Part shown: positions 7,419 to 9,081 of the stretch, one piece after another
How positions within the stretch are numbered: position 1 is the stretch's first letter
Layout: each line of letters begins with the position of its first letter
DNA from: Candidatus Nitrosymbiomonas sp.
Lineage (GTDB): Bacteria > Sysuimicrobiota > Sysuimicrobiia > Sysuimicrobiales > Humicultoraceae
Assembly (NCBI GenBank): GCA_020724185.1
Contig: DYHL01000065.1
Span: 1 to 9,081, forward strand
Direction: 5' to 3'
DNA length: 9,081 nt
Notes under the pieces: generated by a model
Told to the model about the DNA's origin: nothing
Database searches by the model: none
What the model saw: the letters and a program-made list of their open reading frames with translations, nothing else
Made by a program: the position numbers and the translations under genes

Positions 7419-8306
7419 ATGGCGCACAGGCGTGCCGCCGCGCTCATGGCGGTCGTACTTATCGTGGGAATGGTGGGCGCGATGGCCCAGGCCGGCCCGG
7501 CGCCCAAGAAGCTGATCTTGGGAATGGTGCCGTCGCGCGAGATCGGCCGCATGATGGAAAACCTGGGGCCGCTCTCCAAGATGCTGTCCGACCGGATAGG
7601 GATTCCGGTGGAGGCGGTTGTAACGACCAACTTCACCGGGCTAATCGAGGCGATGGGGACCGGCAAAGCCGACATCGGCATCTTCGGGCCCTTCGCCCTG
7701 GTCCTGGCCGAAGAACGGCACAAGGTCACTATTATCGCCAAGTCCATTCGCCGCACGCGGGGCCACTTCGTTACCAGCTACAACGCGGCGATCAACGTAC
7801 GGGTGGACTCGCCGTTCAAGACGCTGGCCGACCTCAAGGGCCGCCGGTTCGCCTTCGTGGACCCGGCCTCTGCCTCGGGATACCTGTTCCCGTACTTGAT
7901 GCTGGTGGAGGCGGGGATCAATCCGGAGCGCGATCTGCGCACCATCTTTGCCGGATCGCACGACGCGGCGATCGTGGCCGTCTACAAGAAGGACGTGGAT
8001 GCCAGCTCCACCCACGACAACGCGATCCCGGATTCGGTCCGAGAGTTGCCCGATGCTGAGCAGGTCGTCAAGATACTCGTCCGGAGCGCCCCGATTCCCA
8101 ACGACGGGGTGGCAGTCCGGCGCGGACTCCCCGACGATCTCGTGACCAAGATCCAGGAGGCGTTCGTGGATCTCGGGAAGACCGCGGACGGCGTGCGCCT
8201 GCTGGAAGCGCTCTACAACGTCATTGGCTACGCTAGGTCGGACGGCTCCGAGTTCGGGGTCATCCGCAGAACCTACAACATCATGCGGGACAAGATCCGG
8301 ATTTGA
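7419..8306 (+). CDS. phnD: PhnD-like phosphate/phosphite/phosphonate ABC transporter substrate-binding protein
   Basis: This 295-residue exported binding protein should capture a phosphonate, phosphite or related oxyanion and deliver it to the membrane permease. Residues 1-25 are a Sec signal peptide: HRR, a hydrophobic core (MAVVLIVGMVGAM), then an AQA motif with likely cleavage after A25. There is no lipobox cysteine, so it is not a lipoprotein. The mature part is a two-lobed type 2 binding fold with the family blocks ADIGIFGPFALVLA (84-97), LADLKGRRFAFVDPASASGYLFP (136-158) and FAGSHDAAIVAV (177-188). S151, S153 and H181 sit where PhnD proteins contact the phosphonate oxygens. The stop overlaps the start of the next gene (TTGA), the standard phnD-phnC arrangement. 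Which oxyanion it binds cannot be read from sequence. GTG 7416 would add one residue. Confidence 0.92.
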   Translation: MAHRRAAALMAVVLIVGMVGAMAQAGPAPKKLILGMVPSREIGRMMENLGPLSKMLSDRIGIPVEAVVTTNFTGLIEAMGTGKADIGIFGPFALVLAEERHKVTIIAKSIRRTRGHFVTSYNAAINVRVDSPFKTLADLKGRRFAFVDPASASGYLFPYLMLVEAGINPERDLRTIFAGSHDAAIVAVYKKDVDASSTHDNAIPDSVRELPDAEQVVKILVRSAPIPNDGVAVRRGLPDDLVTKIQEAFVDLGKTADGVRLLEALYNVIGYARSDGSEFGVIRRTYNIMRDKIRI

Positions 8307-9081
8307 GCTCCCCACAGATCGAGCTGCGCGGGGTTGAGGTCCATTTCCCCGGCGGGGTCCAGGCCCTGCGTGGAGTGGACCTCAGCGTCCGGCGCGGCGA
8401 GTTCGTCGCCATCGTCGGGCTGAGCGGCGCCGGCAAGTCAACCCTGCTGCGCACGGTCAACCGCCTGGTGGAGCCGACCGCCGGGTCGGTGTGGTTCGAG
8501 GGCGAGGACCTGACCGCCGTCCCGCCAGCGCGCCTGCTCGAAGTGCGCGGGCAGATCGGGATGATCTTCCAGACGTTCAACCTGGTCAAGCGGTCGTCGG
8601 TCCTGCGCAACGTGCTGGCCGGTCGCGTGGGCCGCCTGCCCACCTGGCGGGCACTGCTGGGCTTGTTCTCCCGGCGCGATCTTGAGATCGTGCACGGGGT
8701 TCTGCGCAAGCTCGACATTCAGGACAAGGCGTTCGTACGTGCCGACGCCCTTAGCGGCGGCCAGCAGCAGCGCGTGGGCATCGCGCGGGCGCTGGCGCAG
8801 GAGCCGAAGGTGATCCTGGCCGACGAGCCGGTGGCTTCGCTGGATCCACCCACATCGCACGTGGTGATGCGCGACCTCCGGCGGATCAACCAGGAGGGTA
8901 TCACCGTGCTGATCAACCTTCACTTCATTGACCTGGCCCGGGAGTACGCCCATCGGGTTGTGGGGCTGCGTGACGGGCAGGTGGTCTACGACGGGCCCGC
9001 CGGCGAGGTGGACGACGGCACGTTCGAGCAGATCTACGGCCGGGCGCTGAAGGCAGACGACTTTCGGGGAACGGACGCTGA
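8303..9081 (+). CDS. phnC: PhnC-like phosphonate ABC transporter ATP-binding protein (3' end cut by window)
   Basis: An open frame of 259 codons runs to the window edge. It encodes the cytoplasmic ATPase that powers the importer served by PhnD. The motifs are in order: Walker A GLSGAGKST (39-47, K45), Q-loop Q90 in IFQTFNL, signature LSGGQQQR (150-157), Walker B VILADEP (170-176) with catalytic E175, D-loop SLDP (179-182), and H-switch H207 in NLHFIDLA. PhnC-type features include the H-switch context and the later GLRDGQVVYDGP segment. The start is TTG at 8303, whose TTGA overlaps the phnD stop by four bases, so translation is probably coupled. No in-frame ATG or GTG occurs before the Walker A region except an internal GTG at residue 25. 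PhnC proteins usually have about 250-280 residues, so only a few residues are missing. The permease gene phnE is expected just beyond 9081. Confidence 0.93.
   Translation, partial: MSSPQIELRGVEVHFPGGVQALRGVDLSVRRGEFVAIVGLSGAGKSTLLRTVNRLVEPTAGSVWFEGEDLTAVPPARLLEVRGQIGMIFQTFNLVKRSSVLRNVLAGRVGRLPTWRALLGLFSRRDLEIVHGVLRKLDIQDKAFVRADALSGGQQQRVGIARALAQEPKVILADEPVASLDPPTSHVVMRDLRRINQEGITVLINLHFIDLAREYAHRVVGLRDGQVVYDGPAGEVDDGTFEQIYGRALKADDFRGTDA

Noticed and set aside
7217..8059. Plus-strand open frame of 280 codons spanning the end of the cysteine-synthase-like gene and most of phnD
   Set aside because: It is out of frame with both real genes and is Gly/Arg-rich without any domain; it arises from the lack of AT-rich stops.
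7641..8315. Reverse-strand open frame of 224 codons opposite phnD
   Set aside because: Composition is Val/Asp/Arg/His biased with no family motif, as expected from the antisense of a GC-rich gene; phnD on the + strand is unambiguous.

Overview
The window is GC-rich, and every gene in it lies on the + strand. It holds the 3' end of a membrane-protein gene, seven complete genes and one nearly complete gene cut by the right edge. I saw no RNA gene, insertion sequence, CRISPR array or recombination site. GC-rich codon use, GTG and TTG starts, a rubrerythrin, and a UPF0182 giant membrane protein (a family known mainly from Actinobacteria, Cyanobacteria, Firmicutes, Chloroflexi and related lineages) suggest an uncultured terrabacterial anaerobe or microaerophile. 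Armatimonadota or Sysuimicrobiota-like is my best guess, held weakly. The signal peptide of the PhnD-like protein has no lipobox, so the protein would be released into a periplasm or secreted rather than lipid-anchored.

Layout. Bases 1-168 are the end of a polytopic membrane protein. Bases 169-292 are a promoter region with a good -35/-10 pair (TTGCCA, 17 bp, TACAGT) overlapped by a 7-bp dyad and a 13-bp near-perfect tandem repeat. It drives rubrerythrin (293-790). Next come a 72-residue PLDc_N-type membrane protein (821-1039), a 907-residue UPF0182 protein (1089-3812), a PaaI-type hotdog thioesterase (3831-4301), an M3-family oligoendopeptidase F (4325-6208), and a PLP-dependent cysteine-synthase-family enzyme with a cysteine-rich tail (6201-7313). 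After a 105-bp gap with a strong Shine-Dalgarno come a PhnD-like binding protein (7419-8306) and a PhnC-like ATPase (8303 to the window end).

How the genes relate. Spacings are short (30, 49, 18 and 23 bp, then an 8-bp overlap, a 105-bp gap and a 4-bp overlap), so much of the window could be one transcript, but the functions are mixed. Rubrerythrin handles peroxide. The PLDc_N/UPF0182 pair are envelope proteins of unknown role. The thioesterase, peptidase and cysteine-synthase-like enzyme are metabolic. The phnD-phnC pair starts a phosphonate/phosphite-type ABC importer whose permease should lie just past the right edge. I see no complete new defence or mobile system. The best leads are the operator-like repeat on the rubrerythrin promoter and the cysteine-synthase-family enzyme whose only five cysteines all lie in its last 31 residues.
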